Source: UBA8437 sp964646205 (GTDB lineage Bacteria; Planctomycetota; Planctomycetia; Planctomycetales; Planctomycetaceae). Taken from it: a stretch of 64,000 nucleotides of DNA. This document shows, piece by piece, positions 8,940-16,666 of the stretch. Within the stretch, counting starts at the first letter, position 1, and every line of letters starts with the position of its first letter. Where the stretch lies: contig CAZYAZ010000015.1 of the NCBI GenBank assembly GCA_964646205.1, forward strand, positions 1 to 64,000, written 5' to 3'. The translations under genes and the position numbers were made by a program. The notes under the pieces were generated by a model that had not been told where the DNA came from, did no database searches, and saw nothing but the letters and a program-made list of their open reading frames with translations.

Positions 8940-10897
8940 GGCGACGTTTCGGTCGGTTGCCGTTGGCGGTTTCGGAATGGGTAGCTGCGAATGATGGCCC
9001 GGATCAACGTCCCAAAACGGAACTCGTCGGCCGCGAGCGTCTTTCGGATCGATTGCACCGCGGTCTCGTCATAGTACTCCAGTTGTCGTCCCAGGGCGTA
9101 GGCCAGCATCTTGCGGATGACCTGGTTGACCAGTTGGTCATGCCGCTTCTCGAGCAGCACCCGCCTCAGGCCCGATGGCCCGGTGAACCTGTGCCCCTCG
9201 GGAAGCGAGGCGGTGGCATCGATCGTGCGGCGGCGTCGACGGGTTCGCCAGCGTCCGAACCAGTCGTAGTTTTCCAGGCTCAGACCGAGCGGGTCGATGG
9301 CGTCGTGGCAGGCGCCACAGCGGCGGTCCTCGCGGTGGAGTTTCAGTTTCTGACGCCTGGTGAGTTGCGATCTCTCGGCCAGGTCCTCGGACAACTCGTT
9401 GGCCCCGGGCGGTGGGGGAGGGGGAGGCGTGCCGAGCAGATCGGCCAGGATCCAGCGGCCCCGGTTGATCGGGCTGGTCCGGCCGGGAAACGAGGTGACG
9501 GTCAACAGGCTTCCCTGTCCAATCAGCCCGCCTCGTCGATCGGTCTTCAATTCGACCCGGCGCATTCGTGACCCCCGCACGTTTTCGATGCGGTAGAAAT
9601 TGGCCAGTTCCTCGTTGAGAAACGTGTAGCGGGCGTCGATCAGTCGCGAGACCGGCTGGTTGTCACGGACCAGGGAGACGAAAAACATCGCCGTTTCGGC
9701 CCGCATGGCGGCCATGAGCGTTTCGGTGCACCAGGGGTTGTCGATTGGATCGGCACGAATGCGGGTACCCAGGTGTACCGATCCCAGCCACTGCCCGGCG
9801 AAGCGGGTGCCCAGCGTTTCGGCGCGGGGATCGGCCAGCATCCGTGTGATTTCGGCTTCGAGACTGTCGGGCTGATCGAGGGTGTCCTGGTCGGCGAGCC
9901 GTGTGAGCCGTTCGTCGGGCATCGAGGCCCAGAGGAAGTACGAGAGCCTTGAGGCGAGGTCGTGGTCACTGATGGCGGTCGGGGCGGTGCCACGAGGTGG
10001 CGTCTCGATTTTCATCAAGAACGACGGAGAGACCAGGGCGGCCTGCAGCACGGATCGGATTGCCTGGTCGAAATTGGCCCCAGCCCGGCGACGTGCCAAC
10101 ACGGCCGAGATGTACCGTTGTCGGGTTGACTCGGGGACGGGATGTCGAAAAGCGCGGGGAAGGAATCGTCCCAGGATCTCGGATGCCGCTTTTTTGTCAC
10201 TGACGTCATTTCCCGGACGACGGACCAGGATTCTCGTTATGGCCTGCTGTTGTGCCTCGGTCTTCGGTTTCAGCGGCAGGGCCTGGTTGATGACTTTTTC
10301 GGCCGCGCCCAGGTACCGTTCCATCAAGGTGGGCTGGAGGAACAGCGTGTTGGCGCTGTTGTCGAAACCACTGGTACCGCTGAGTTCGGATGGGAACCGC
10401 GTGGCGGCGCGGACGTCGACACCGAACAGGTCGCGGACCGTGTTGTCGTACTCGTGATGGGTCAGTCTCCGCGTGGGCTCGTCGCCGGGATTGTCGATTG
10501 TCGAATAGTCGAATTCATCGAGTTGGACACGGATCCAGGCAACCAGGCGTCGTCGTGTGGCCGTATCGGGTTGTTCCTCGTCCTCGGGCGGCATGAACCG
10601 GTGGCCAACCAGGAAGGCGATGTTGTTCCAGATCTCCCGGTCGGCGACCAGTGGTGTGCGTTGCAGTGCCTTTTCCAACTGCAGGCCACCCTCGCGGTTC
10701 TCCGGTCCGTGACATCCAGTGCAGAACTGTCGCAGGATTGGCAGGATGTCGCGGGTGGCCTGAAGTCCGCGCGCCTGTTGACGGTCGGCGGCGGTGACTG
10801 CCGGTGGCCGTTGGGCGCCGGAAATCGTTTGAGTCTGCTGGGCGGATGTTGGAACGTTCATCCCGAGCAGGCACATCGTGAACAGGGCGAGTCGCAT
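8936..10897 (-). CDS. DUF1587/DUF1592/DUF1588/DUF1585 cytochrome-like protein
   Basis: This exported protein has 653 aa when started at ATG 10897, giving MRLALFTMCLLGMNVPTSA as signal peptide. Order of parts: N-terminal cytochrome-like motif CTGCH (residues about 53-57) followed by the HRFMPPEDE block; DUF1587 (RLTHHEYDNTVRDLFG); DUF1595/DUF1592 (FLPRAFRHP; LASRLSYFLWASMPDERL; FAGQWLG); DUF1588 with GQGSLLTVTSFPGRTSPINR, a poly-proline turn and the second CxxCH motif (CGACH); and DUF1585 (MLAYALGRQLEYYDE). Two haem-type motifs suggest electron transfer, but no function is established. The open frame continues upstream across the N gap only because of the Ns. The assembly gap touches only the 5' leader; the left copy of the duplicated ends contains the start codon intact. 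Confidence 0.88.
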   Translation of the reverse strand: MRLALFTMCLLGMNVPTSAQQTQTISGAQRPPAVTAADRQQARGLQATRDILPILRQFCTGCHGPENREGGLQLEKALQRTPLVADREIWNNIAFLVGHRFMPPEDEEQPDTATRRRLVAWIRVQLDEFDYSTIDNPGDEPTRRLTHHEYDNTVRDLFGVDVRAATRFPSELSGTSGFDNSANTLFLQPTLMERYLGAAEKVINQALPLKPKTEAQQQAITRILVRRPGNDVSDKKAASEILGRFLPRAFRHPVPESTRQRYISAVLARRRAGANFDQAIRSVLQAALVSPSFLMKIETPPRGTAPTAISDHDLASRLSYFLWASMPDERLTRLADQDTLDQPDSLEAEITRMLADPRAETLGTRFAGQWLGSVHLGTRIRADPIDNPWCTETLMAAMRAETAMFFVSLVRDNQPVSRLIDARYTFLNEELANFYRIENVRGSRMRRVELKTDRRGGLIGQGSLLTVTSFPGRTSPINRGRWILADLLGTPPPPPPPGANELSEDLAERSQLTRRQKLKLHREDRRCGACHDAIDPLGLSLENYDWFGRWRTRRRRRTIDATASLPEGHRFTGPSGLRRVLLEKRHDQLVNQVIRKMLAYALGRQLEYYDETAVQSIRKTLAADEFRFGTLIRAIIRSYPFRNRQRQPTETSP

Positions 10898-11064
10898 ACG
10901 TACCAGGGGNNNNNNNNNNNNNNNNNNNNNNNNNNNNNNNNNNNNNNNNNNNNNNNNNNNNNNNNNNNNNNNNNNNNNNNNNNNNNNNNNNNNNNNNNNN
11001 NNNNNNNNNCGTTCATCCCGAGCAGGCACATCGTGAACAGGGCGAGTCGCATACGTACCAGGGG
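10855..11064. other. 100-N scaffold gap flanked by identical 55-bp contig ends
   Basis: Positions 10910-11009 are exactly 100 N. The 55 bases before the gap (10855-10909) are identical to the 55 bases after it (11010-11064). This is the pattern of two contigs with overlapping ends joined by a default-sized gap, so the real genome very likely lacks 155 bp shown here. The repeated block contains the start codon and first codons of the DUF1592 gene. Together with flanking sequence, the 326-bp interval 10898-11223 is the divergent intergenic region between that gene and the DUF1549/1553 gene at 11224; no other gene is visible in it. Confidence 0.95.
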
Positions 11065-11073
11065 AGGCGTGCT

Positions 11074-11095
11074 GGAACCGGAACCGGAACCGGAA
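11074..11095. repeat. GGAACC hexanucleotide microsatellite
   Basis: Three complete GGAACC units plus GGAA run from 11074 to 11095, ten bases from the right copy of the duplicated contig end. It lies in the 5' leader of the minus-strand DUF1592 gene. A short repeat of this kind may have caused the assembly break next to it. Confidence 0.85.
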
Positions 11096-11223
11096 TTTGT
11101 TGTCCGGATTGTAGTCGTCGCTTTCTTCACCGGCCAATGGCCAGTCGGCTCGCTCTGGCCTGTCGACCTGGGCAGGTTTCCGTCGTAGGATGGGGTGGTT
11201 GATTCGTCCCGGAGGTCGCGAAC

Positions 11224-13002
11224 TTGTCGTCATCGACAGCCAAGCAGTGTCGCGCGATCGTCCTGGCCCTGGTGCTGGCCGGTGGGACTCCTCGTGACGG
11301 GCTGGCCGAGGTGCCATTTCCCGAGCAGATCGACCGGATCATCGATGCGGCACATCGTCGCGATGGGCTGAAGTCGGCCGGGGTGGCTGACGATGCGGAG
11401 TTCGTGAGACGGGTGTACCTGGACCTGGCTGGTGTGGTCCCGACTGCGGCGCAAGCCAGCCAGTTTTTTGAGGATGCGACCAAGGCGAAACGCGAACGTT
11501 TGATCGATCAACTCGTGGTGGCCCCGGAATTCTCGTTGCAGATGGCTCGCGTTTTTGACGCGATGCTGGTGGAGCGACGTGTGGCCACGATCCGTTCATA
11601 CGACTTCAAACCGACCGATTGGCAGGACTGGTTGGCGACGGCATTCCGGCGGAACACTCCCTGGGATCGTTTGTCGGCAGTCTTGCTCGAGAGCGACGGG
11701 ACAGATCCCTCGGAGGCCGCGGCGGCGAGGTTTTACCTGGTTCGGGATGTCGAGCCTCACCTGGTCGCTCGCGATATCGGTCGCCTGTTCCTGGGCAAGG
11801 ATCTCCAGTGTGCCCAGTGTCATGATGATCCCCGGATCAAGGCATATCGCCAGGCAGACTATTACGGGTTGTACGCGTTCGTCAGTCGATTGAAACACTT
11901 TCGTGACGACAAGAAAAAAATGAATTTCGTGACCGAGAAGGCTACCGGTAATGTGTCGTTCTCCTCGGCTTTCAGTGGAGAGATGGGAGAGACCAACCCG
12001 CGGTTGCCCGGTGGCGAGATGATCGCCGATCCTCCGCTGGTCAAGGGCAAGGAGTACTCGGTCAAGCCGGAGAAAGGTCAGATGGGAATTCCGATCTACA
12101 GCCGGCGCAAGCTGTTGTCTCGCCAGTTGCCTCGCAAGCAGACAACCGGGTTCTCCAGGAACATAGCCAATCGCCTCTGGGCGTTGATGCTTGGTCGGGG
12201 CCTGGTCCATCCGCTGGACATGCACCATCCAGACAATCCCCCATCCCACCCCGAGTTGCTCGAGCGACTTGGCCAGAGGCTGGAACAGACGGATTACGAT
12301 ATCCGGGGACTGTTGCGGGAGATCGCGCTCACGCGGACCTACCAGCGTTCGAGTCGACTGCCGACCGGGGCTGATCCGATGCGGCCATCCAGGCCGTCGG
12401 AATTCACGGTAGCCGCGTTGCGTCCATTGACCCCGGAACAATTGGGATGGAGCATGCTGCAGGTCACCGGACGGTTGCCGTCGCGTGTTGAACGGTTTGA
12501 AAGGAAGTTGCGAGAAGCCACCGAACAGAAGGCCGACAAGAAAGCCAAAACGGAGCCAGCATCACAGAAAACCAGCCCGACGTCTTCGGCTGCCGGGGGG
12601 GAGGTGGAGGACCGAAGTTGGCAGGCGCACCAACAGGCTTACCGGGAGCTTGGCAGGGAACTGGACAGCCTGTTCATGGTGTTTTCCCGGTTGCCCGGTC
12701 AGTCGGACAACGGTTTTCAACCGTCGGTGGACCAGGCGTTGTTTCTGCTCAACAGCGAGCAGATGGTCAAGTTCACCACGGACTTTCAATTGCTCGATCA
12801 GTTGACCACCCTGGCGGACAAACCTGGCCAGTTGACGGCTCAATTGTATCTCTCGGTCCTCTCTCGCTTGCCCGACGACAAGGAGCAGCAGGAGGTGGCC
12901 AAGCTGTTGGTGGGGACAGAGAATCGTGATCAGCTTCGCCAGGCGATCCGGCGGATCATCTGGGGTTTGCTGGTGTCTGCGGAGTTTCGTTTGAACCATT
13001 GA
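11224..13002 (+). CDS. DUF1549/DUF1553 exported protein
   Basis: The start is a TTG at 11224, supported by a perfect GGAGG ribosome-binding site at 11211-11215 and a following signal peptide. The 592-aa protein has an N-terminal DUF1549 domain (residues about 35-260) with FVRRVYLDLAGVVPT and the haem-like CAQCH motif followed by DDPRIKAYRQADYYGL, then a DUF1553 domain (residues about 300-590) with SRNIANRLWALMLGRGLVHPLD, DYDIRGLLREIALTRTYQRSS and AQLYLSVLSRLPDD. A charged Lys/Glu/Ala-rich linker (residues about 425-460) interrupts DUF1553. There is no separate N-terminal planctomycete cytochrome domain, unlike the paralogue at 30364-33024. The gene overlaps or abuts the DUF1501 gene downstream and forms an operon with it and a WD40 gene. 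The biochemical role is unknown. Confidence 0.88.
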   Translation: MSSSTAKQCRAIVLALVLAGGTPRDGLAEVPFPEQIDRIIDAAHRRDGLKSAGVADDAEFVRRVYLDLAGVVPTAAQASQFFEDATKAKRERLIDQLVVAPEFSLQMARVFDAMLVERRVATIRSYDFKPTDWQDWLATAFRRNTPWDRLSAVLLESDGTDPSEAAAARFYLVRDVEPHLVARDIGRLFLGKDLQCAQCHDDPRIKAYRQADYYGLYAFVSRLKHFRDDKKKMNFVTEKATGNVSFSSAFSGEMGETNPRLPGGEMIADPPLVKGKEYSVKPEKGQMGIPIYSRRKLLSRQLPRKQTTGFSRNIANRLWALMLGRGLVHPLDMHHPDNPPSHPELLERLGQRLEQTDYDIRGLLREIALTRTYQRSSRLPTGADPMRPSRPSEFTVAALRPLTPEQLGWSMLQVTGRLPSRVERFERKLREATEQKADKKAKTEPASQKTSPTSSAAGGEVEDRSWQAHQQAYRELGRELDSLFMVFSRLPGQSDNGFQPSVDQALFLLNSEQMVKFTTDFQLLDQLTTLADKPGQLTAQLYLSVLSRLPDDKEQQEVAKLLVGTENRDQLRQAIRRIIWGLLVSAEFRLNH

Positions 13003-13019
13003 TCTCCAGGAGTGCGGTT

Positions 13020-14318
13020 TTGCAGGATCAGCGACCACCGGAGCGACACGACCGGACGGGCAATTGCCAGGACTCACGGCAATTCTCGCGTCGTGGATTG
13101 CTGCAGAGCACGCTGGGTGGTGCCGTGGGCCTGACGGTCGGTGGTGGAGGACTCACGGCGGCACCCGCGGTCCCTCCTCCTCGGAAACTGTTGCTGCTGT
13201 TTTTGTCCGGCGGCGCGAGTCAACTGGAGACTTTCGATCCCAAGCCGGATTCGAAGTACGGCGGTCCGTTTCGCCCGATTGCTTCGTCGGTTCCCGGAGT
13301 GCAGGTTGGTGAGTTGTTGCCTCACACTGCTGGAATCCTCAACCGCCTGGCGGTGATTCGCAGTGTCAACACGGGCGAGCGAAGCCATTTCCGAGGCCAT
13401 TACCTGTTGCAGTCGGGACGCAAGGTGCCGGGATATCCTGTGCTGGGCTCGGTGATGGCCCGATTGCTGGAGCGTCCCGGTGACGAATTGCCTGGTTACG
13501 TGACGCTGCGAAGGCAGAATCCCCAGGCTTACACCGATGTTGGCGATGCCGGGTTCCTGGGACCTCGTTACGAGGGGGTGATGCTCATCGATGGCAAGCC
13601 GCCAGCGAATATCGTTCGACCCAAGTCGCTTGATGTTGCCGCGGAAAAAACCCGTGACAACATTCGTCGGTTGACCGACCGGAGGTTCCTGGAAAGCCGG
13701 AGTCCCGGTGCGATCCAATCCTATGCGGACAGTTATCAAAAGGCTGCCGCATTGATGCGACGGCGAGACGTTTTCGATCTTGAGCAAGAATCGGCGGCAG
13801 ACCGGCAGCGATATGGGGATCACCACTTTGGCCGCAATTGCCTGTTGGCCCGGAGGTTGCTGGAGTCGGGAGTTCACTGTGTGAAGGTGGCCCACCATGA
13901 CTGGGACGCCCACTTCGAGAACTTCCATTGGCAGCGGCAGCGGTGCCTGGAATTCGACCGGACCTTCGCGACCTTGATGGATGATTTCCGTGACCGGGGA
14001 CTGTTGGAGGAGACCCTGGTGGTGATCGTGGGCGAGATGGGACGCACACCCCGGATCAACTACTACGGCGGGCGGGATCACTGGGGGGATGCCTGGTCGA
14101 TGGCGTTTGCCGGATGCGGGATCCGGCCCGGGGTCGTGTTGGGTAAGACCAATGCCCTGGGAACCGAGGTGGTCGACGGTGCGGTTGATGCAGGGGACCT
14201 GTTCCACACCATCCTGGCCGCGATGGGCCTGGATTCGACAGGAAATCACCAGGTTGGCGGACGGGACAATCCGATCGCCGATCCCGCCTCCACGGTCATC
14301 AAGGAGGTGCTGGCCTGA
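13020..14318 (+). CDS. DUF1501 protein (operon with DUF1549/1553 and WD40)
   Basis: The start is placed at TTG 13020, preceded by AGGAG at 13008-13012; an upstream in-frame TTG at 12999 overlaps the previous stop and has no good ribosome-binding site. The 432-aa product has a twin-arginine signal (FSRRGLLQSTLGG) and the DUF1501 blocks LFLSGGASQLETFDPKP, LLARRLLESGVHCVKVAHHDWDAH and GEMGRTPRINYYGGRDHWGD. The family adopts an alkaline-phosphatase/sulfatase-like fold and is presumably a periplasmic metal-dependent hydrolase, but no reaction is known. The middle region is shorter than in most paralogues in this window. Its TGA shares one base with the ATG of the WD40 gene, so translation of the two is coupled. 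Confidence 0.88.
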   Translation: MQDQRPPERHDRTGNCQDSRQFSRRGLLQSTLGGAVGLTVGGGGLTAAPAVPPPRKLLLLFLSGGASQLETFDPKPDSKYGGPFRPIASSVPGVQVGELLPHTAGILNRLAVIRSVNTGERSHFRGHYLLQSGRKVPGYPVLGSVMARLLERPGDELPGYVTLRRQNPQAYTDVGDAGFLGPRYEGVMLIDGKPPANIVRPKSLDVAAEKTRDNIRRLTDRRFLESRSPGAIQSYADSYQKAAALMRRRDVFDLEQESAADRQRYGDHHFGRNCLLARRLLESGVHCVKVAHHDWDAHFENFHWQRQRCLEFDRTFATLMDDFRDRGLLEETLVVIVGEMGRTPRINYYGGRDHWGDAWSMAFAGCGIRPGVVLGKTNALGTEVVDGAVDAGDLFHTILAAMGLDSTGNHQVGGRDNPIADPASTVIKEVLA

Positions 14319-15457
14319 TGGTGTTTGCTGGTGACAAACTGGATCCCGCTGCCACCAGGCGGTTGCGAGAATTTCCTCACGAAACGCCGCTGATGTCGTG
14401 CGTGGTCGATCCGACCGGTCGCTGGTGCTTTGCCGGCGGTCGCAGCCGCCGGGTTTATGTCACCGATCTCGACACGGGTGTGACCCGGTCGCTGGAGGAT
14501 CACGAGAGTTGGGTGGTCACCGCGACACGTTGGAGTACCGCGGACGTGCCGGTGAAATCGCCGGCGGCCGAATTGACGCCGCCTCCGCCACCTCAACCAC
14601 GAGACACCGTGTCGGTGGAATCCGGTTCGCCGACGCCGGTCGTGATGCCAAACGAGAAATCGGTGGTGGTCACCGGTGACCTGGTGGGCCGGTTGATCTG
14701 CTGGGACACGCTGGGAGATGGGCCGGTGGTCCGCTGGAGCATCGAGACCGGTCACGGGACACTGAGGAGCGTTGCGGTCTCAGGAGACGGACAACTGGTG
14801 GCCACGGGTGGCGGAGATGGCGTGGTCCGTCTTTGGTCCCTGGACGACGGGAAGGCGGTTCGTGAATTGGTGGGGCACACCTGCCCGGTGTTCAGCACCG
14901 CCTTTCATCCCGATGGAGTGCACTTGCTCTCGGGTGATCGTGGCGACCAGAAGATCAAGCAGTGGGACTACAGGGCCGGCCGGGAAATCCGGGAGTTCGA
15001 TGCGAAGGACCTGTCGAACTACAAGGGCGGGACGGACATCAATTACGGAGGGGTCCGCGACCTGGCTTTTTCTCCGGCGGGGGACGTGGTGTTCTGCTGC
15101 GGTCGAGACAGTTACGCCCGCCCGGCGATTGTCCTGCAGTTCGACTGGAAGACCGGTCAACAGGTCCGCAAGCAGGTGTCCACGTTCACCAACTCGATCT
15201 TCCATCACCTGGTGTTCCACCCGCAGGGTTTCTTCGTGACCGCGGGGGTGGGGGCCCAGACGGGTGAGATCTGGTTCTGGACGCCCGGTGAAGACGAGAA
15301 ACTGGCCAGCGTCAAGGTGTCGGGGCCCGCCTACGGGATGGACCTGCACCCGGATGGTCGTCACATCATCGTTGCCCAGATGGGTGGTCCCCAGACCTAC
15401 GGGGACCAGGGCATGGTCGGGCTGTACGAGATCCCGTGGGTGTCACAGGCCCGGTAA
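14318..15457 (+). CDS. WD40-repeat protein coupled to DUF1501
   Basis: The 379-aa protein contains about six to seven WD40-like blades, for example the blade from ATGGGDGVVRLWSLDDGKAV and its neighbours GHTCPVFSTAFHPDG and GVRDLAFSPAGDVVF. A Pro-rich insertion (LTPPPPPQPRD, residues about 86-96) interrupts an early blade. No signal peptide is visible, which is odd because both upstream partners carry export signals; either it is cytoplasmic or the true start differs. The ATG overlaps the DUF1501 stop by one base. DUF1549/1553, DUF1501 and WD40 genes recur as a triplet in planctomycetes, which suggests a scaffold or sensor role for the propeller, but this is inference. Confidence 0.85.
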   Translation: MVFAGDKLDPAATRRLREFPHETPLMSCVVDPTGRWCFAGGRSRRVYVTDLDTGVTRSLEDHESWVVTATRWSTADVPVKSPAAELTPPPPPQPRDTVSVESGSPTPVVMPNEKSVVVTGDLVGRLICWDTLGDGPVVRWSIETGHGTLRSVAVSGDGQLVATGGGDGVVRLWSLDDGKAVRELVGHTCPVFSTAFHPDGVHLLSGDRGDQKIKQWDYRAGREIREFDAKDLSNYKGGTDINYGGVRDLAFSPAGDVVFCCGRDSYARPAIVLQFDWKTGQQVRKQVSTFTNSIFHHLVFHPQGFFVTAGVGAQTGEIWFWTPGEDEKLASVKVSGPAYGMDLHPDGRHIIVAQMGGPQTYGDQGMVGLYEIPWVSQAR

Positions 15458-15474
15458 GTGGTCGGAGCAGGGGG

Positions 15475-16563
15475 TCACTCGCCCCAGGCGTCTCGCAGAA
15501 ATCTGAGCCAGTTTCCGTTGAGGATCGCTGCGGTGGCTTCGGCCGAGTATCCACGTTTGTCGAGTATTTCGGTGAACCTCTGCAGATCCGCGATGGTGTC
15601 GAGGTCGGCCGGGAATTCGTCGGTGCCGACCCCTCCATCCAGATCGCTGCCGATGGCGACGTGCCGATGGTCGCCGGCCATCTGGCAGATGTAGTCAATG
15701 TGGTCGACGGCCCGATCGAGCATCACCCGCAGGTGCCGGTTGTCTCCCAGGCATTTCCACTCGTACTGCAGTTGCCAGTTTCCCAGCGTGACGCCGATGA
15801 CGCCGTTGCGGTCGAGGATCGCCTGGATCTGGGCGTCGTCGAGTTCGCGTTGATGGGGGACCAGGGTGCGGCTGTTGCAGTGGCTGGCCAGCACCGGCCC
15901 CTCGTAATGCTGCAGGCATTCCCAGAACGACGCGTCCGAGCAGTGGGTCAAATCGAGCGGGATTCCCAGCCGTTGCATCTCCGCGAGCAGTGGGGGGCCG
16001 AGGGAGGTCAGCCCACTGGCGCTACCGGTGCCCCCGGCGTAGCGTCCCTCGGCCGAATGAGCCGGGCCGATCAGTCTCAGGCCCCAGTTCCACCAGTCCT
16101 CGAGTTGGCCGGGGTCGAGCACCGCGTCGGCACATTCCATGTTGACGACCAGGCCCAGCGGAGGAGAGGTCGCCGGGTCGGGCGTGTCGCCGGCATCCCA
16201 CTGGGTCCACTCGTCCATGTGGCCGTCCAGGTCCTCCAGGCAACGGATGATCCTGGCGTGTCCCTGCCGCTCCAGGGCCTCGTAGTAAGCCAACTGGCCG
16301 CGGGCGACGGCGAATGCCTGTTCAGGAGATCCGAAGTCCATGTGCGGGATGAACCGGCCGGTCGTGGCGAATGCGTGCGCCGTGGTGAAGCACAGCGCCA
16401 CCCGTCCACTCCGCATCTCGTCCAGAGAGACAGTGCTTTTGCCTTTGCCCTTGGCCGTCTCGTGACTCTCCCGAACCCGCGTGGTCCAGACGTTGACCAG
16501 CAGGTCCCGGTTTTCTTTGATGGCATTCAGCGCCAGGTCGAGGTGGCCGTCTACGATCAGCAT
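15475..16563 (-). CDS. Membrane dipeptidase (peptidase M19, renal-dipeptidase family)
   Basis: This is a zinc-dependent dipeptidase of the amidohydrolase fold that cleaves dipeptides, in bacteria often with D-residues at the second position. The 362-aa protein shows the metal-site motifs in order: HxD near the N-terminus (DGHLDL, residues 6-11), the bridging Glu in NMECAD (near residue 142), His in LDLTHCSD, His in LASHCNSR and Asp in GSDLDGG. No signal peptide or lipobox is visible, so it is probably cytoplasmic. The ATG at 16563 is followed at once by the conserved first strand (LIVDGHLDL), which fixes the start. It lies downstream of the peroxidase gene on the same strand but is separated from it by a strong hairpin terminator. 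It ends 17 bp from the convergent WD40 gene. Confidence 0.92.
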   Translation of the reverse strand: MLIVDGHLDLALNAIKENRDLLVNVWTTRVRESHETAKGKGKSTVSLDEMRSGRVALCFTTAHAFATTGRFIPHMDFGSPEQAFAVARGQLAYYEALERQGHARIIRCLEDLDGHMDEWTQWDAGDTPDPATSPPLGLVVNMECADAVLDPGQLEDWWNWGLRLIGPAHSAEGRYAGGTGSASGLTSLGPPLLAEMQRLGIPLDLTHCSDASFWECLQHYEGPVLASHCNSRTLVPHQRELDDAQIQAILDRNGVIGVTLGNWQLQYEWKCLGDNRHLRVMLDRAVDHIDYICQMAGDHRHVAIGSDLDGGVGTDEFPADLDTIADLQRFTEILDKRGYSAEATAAILNGNWLRFLRDAWGE

Positions 16564-16609
16564 GGTGTGGGCCTGTCATGGGATAAGACTGGGGGCAGCG
16601 AAATGCAAA

Positions 16610-16644
16610 GGACCCCGCGGCGAACAGTCTTCACCGCGGGGTCC
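16610..16644 (-). terminator. Strong hairpin terminator downstream of the glutathione peroxidase
   Basis: An 11-bp perfect inverted repeat (GGACCCCGCGG at 16610-16620 and its complement at 16634-16644) with a 13-base loop lies 22 bases beyond the peroxidase stop. On the minus strand the hairpin is followed by a modest T-rich tract (TTTGCATTT). It fits a factor-independent terminator separating the peroxidase from the dipeptidase. Confidence 0.75.
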
Positions 16645-16666
16645 CATGTTGCTCATGACACGTCGG

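Noticed and set aside
10855..11064. The 55-bp direct repeats flanking the Ns could be target-site duplications or att sites of a mobile element.
   Set aside because: They flank exactly 100 N, contain the start of a gene and have no integrase or transposase nearby; overlapping contig ends explain them.
8936..11317. A 793-codon open frame running through the N gap.
   Set aside because: The Ns create the frame; the DUF1592 signal peptide begins at 10897 and upstream sequence is intergenic.
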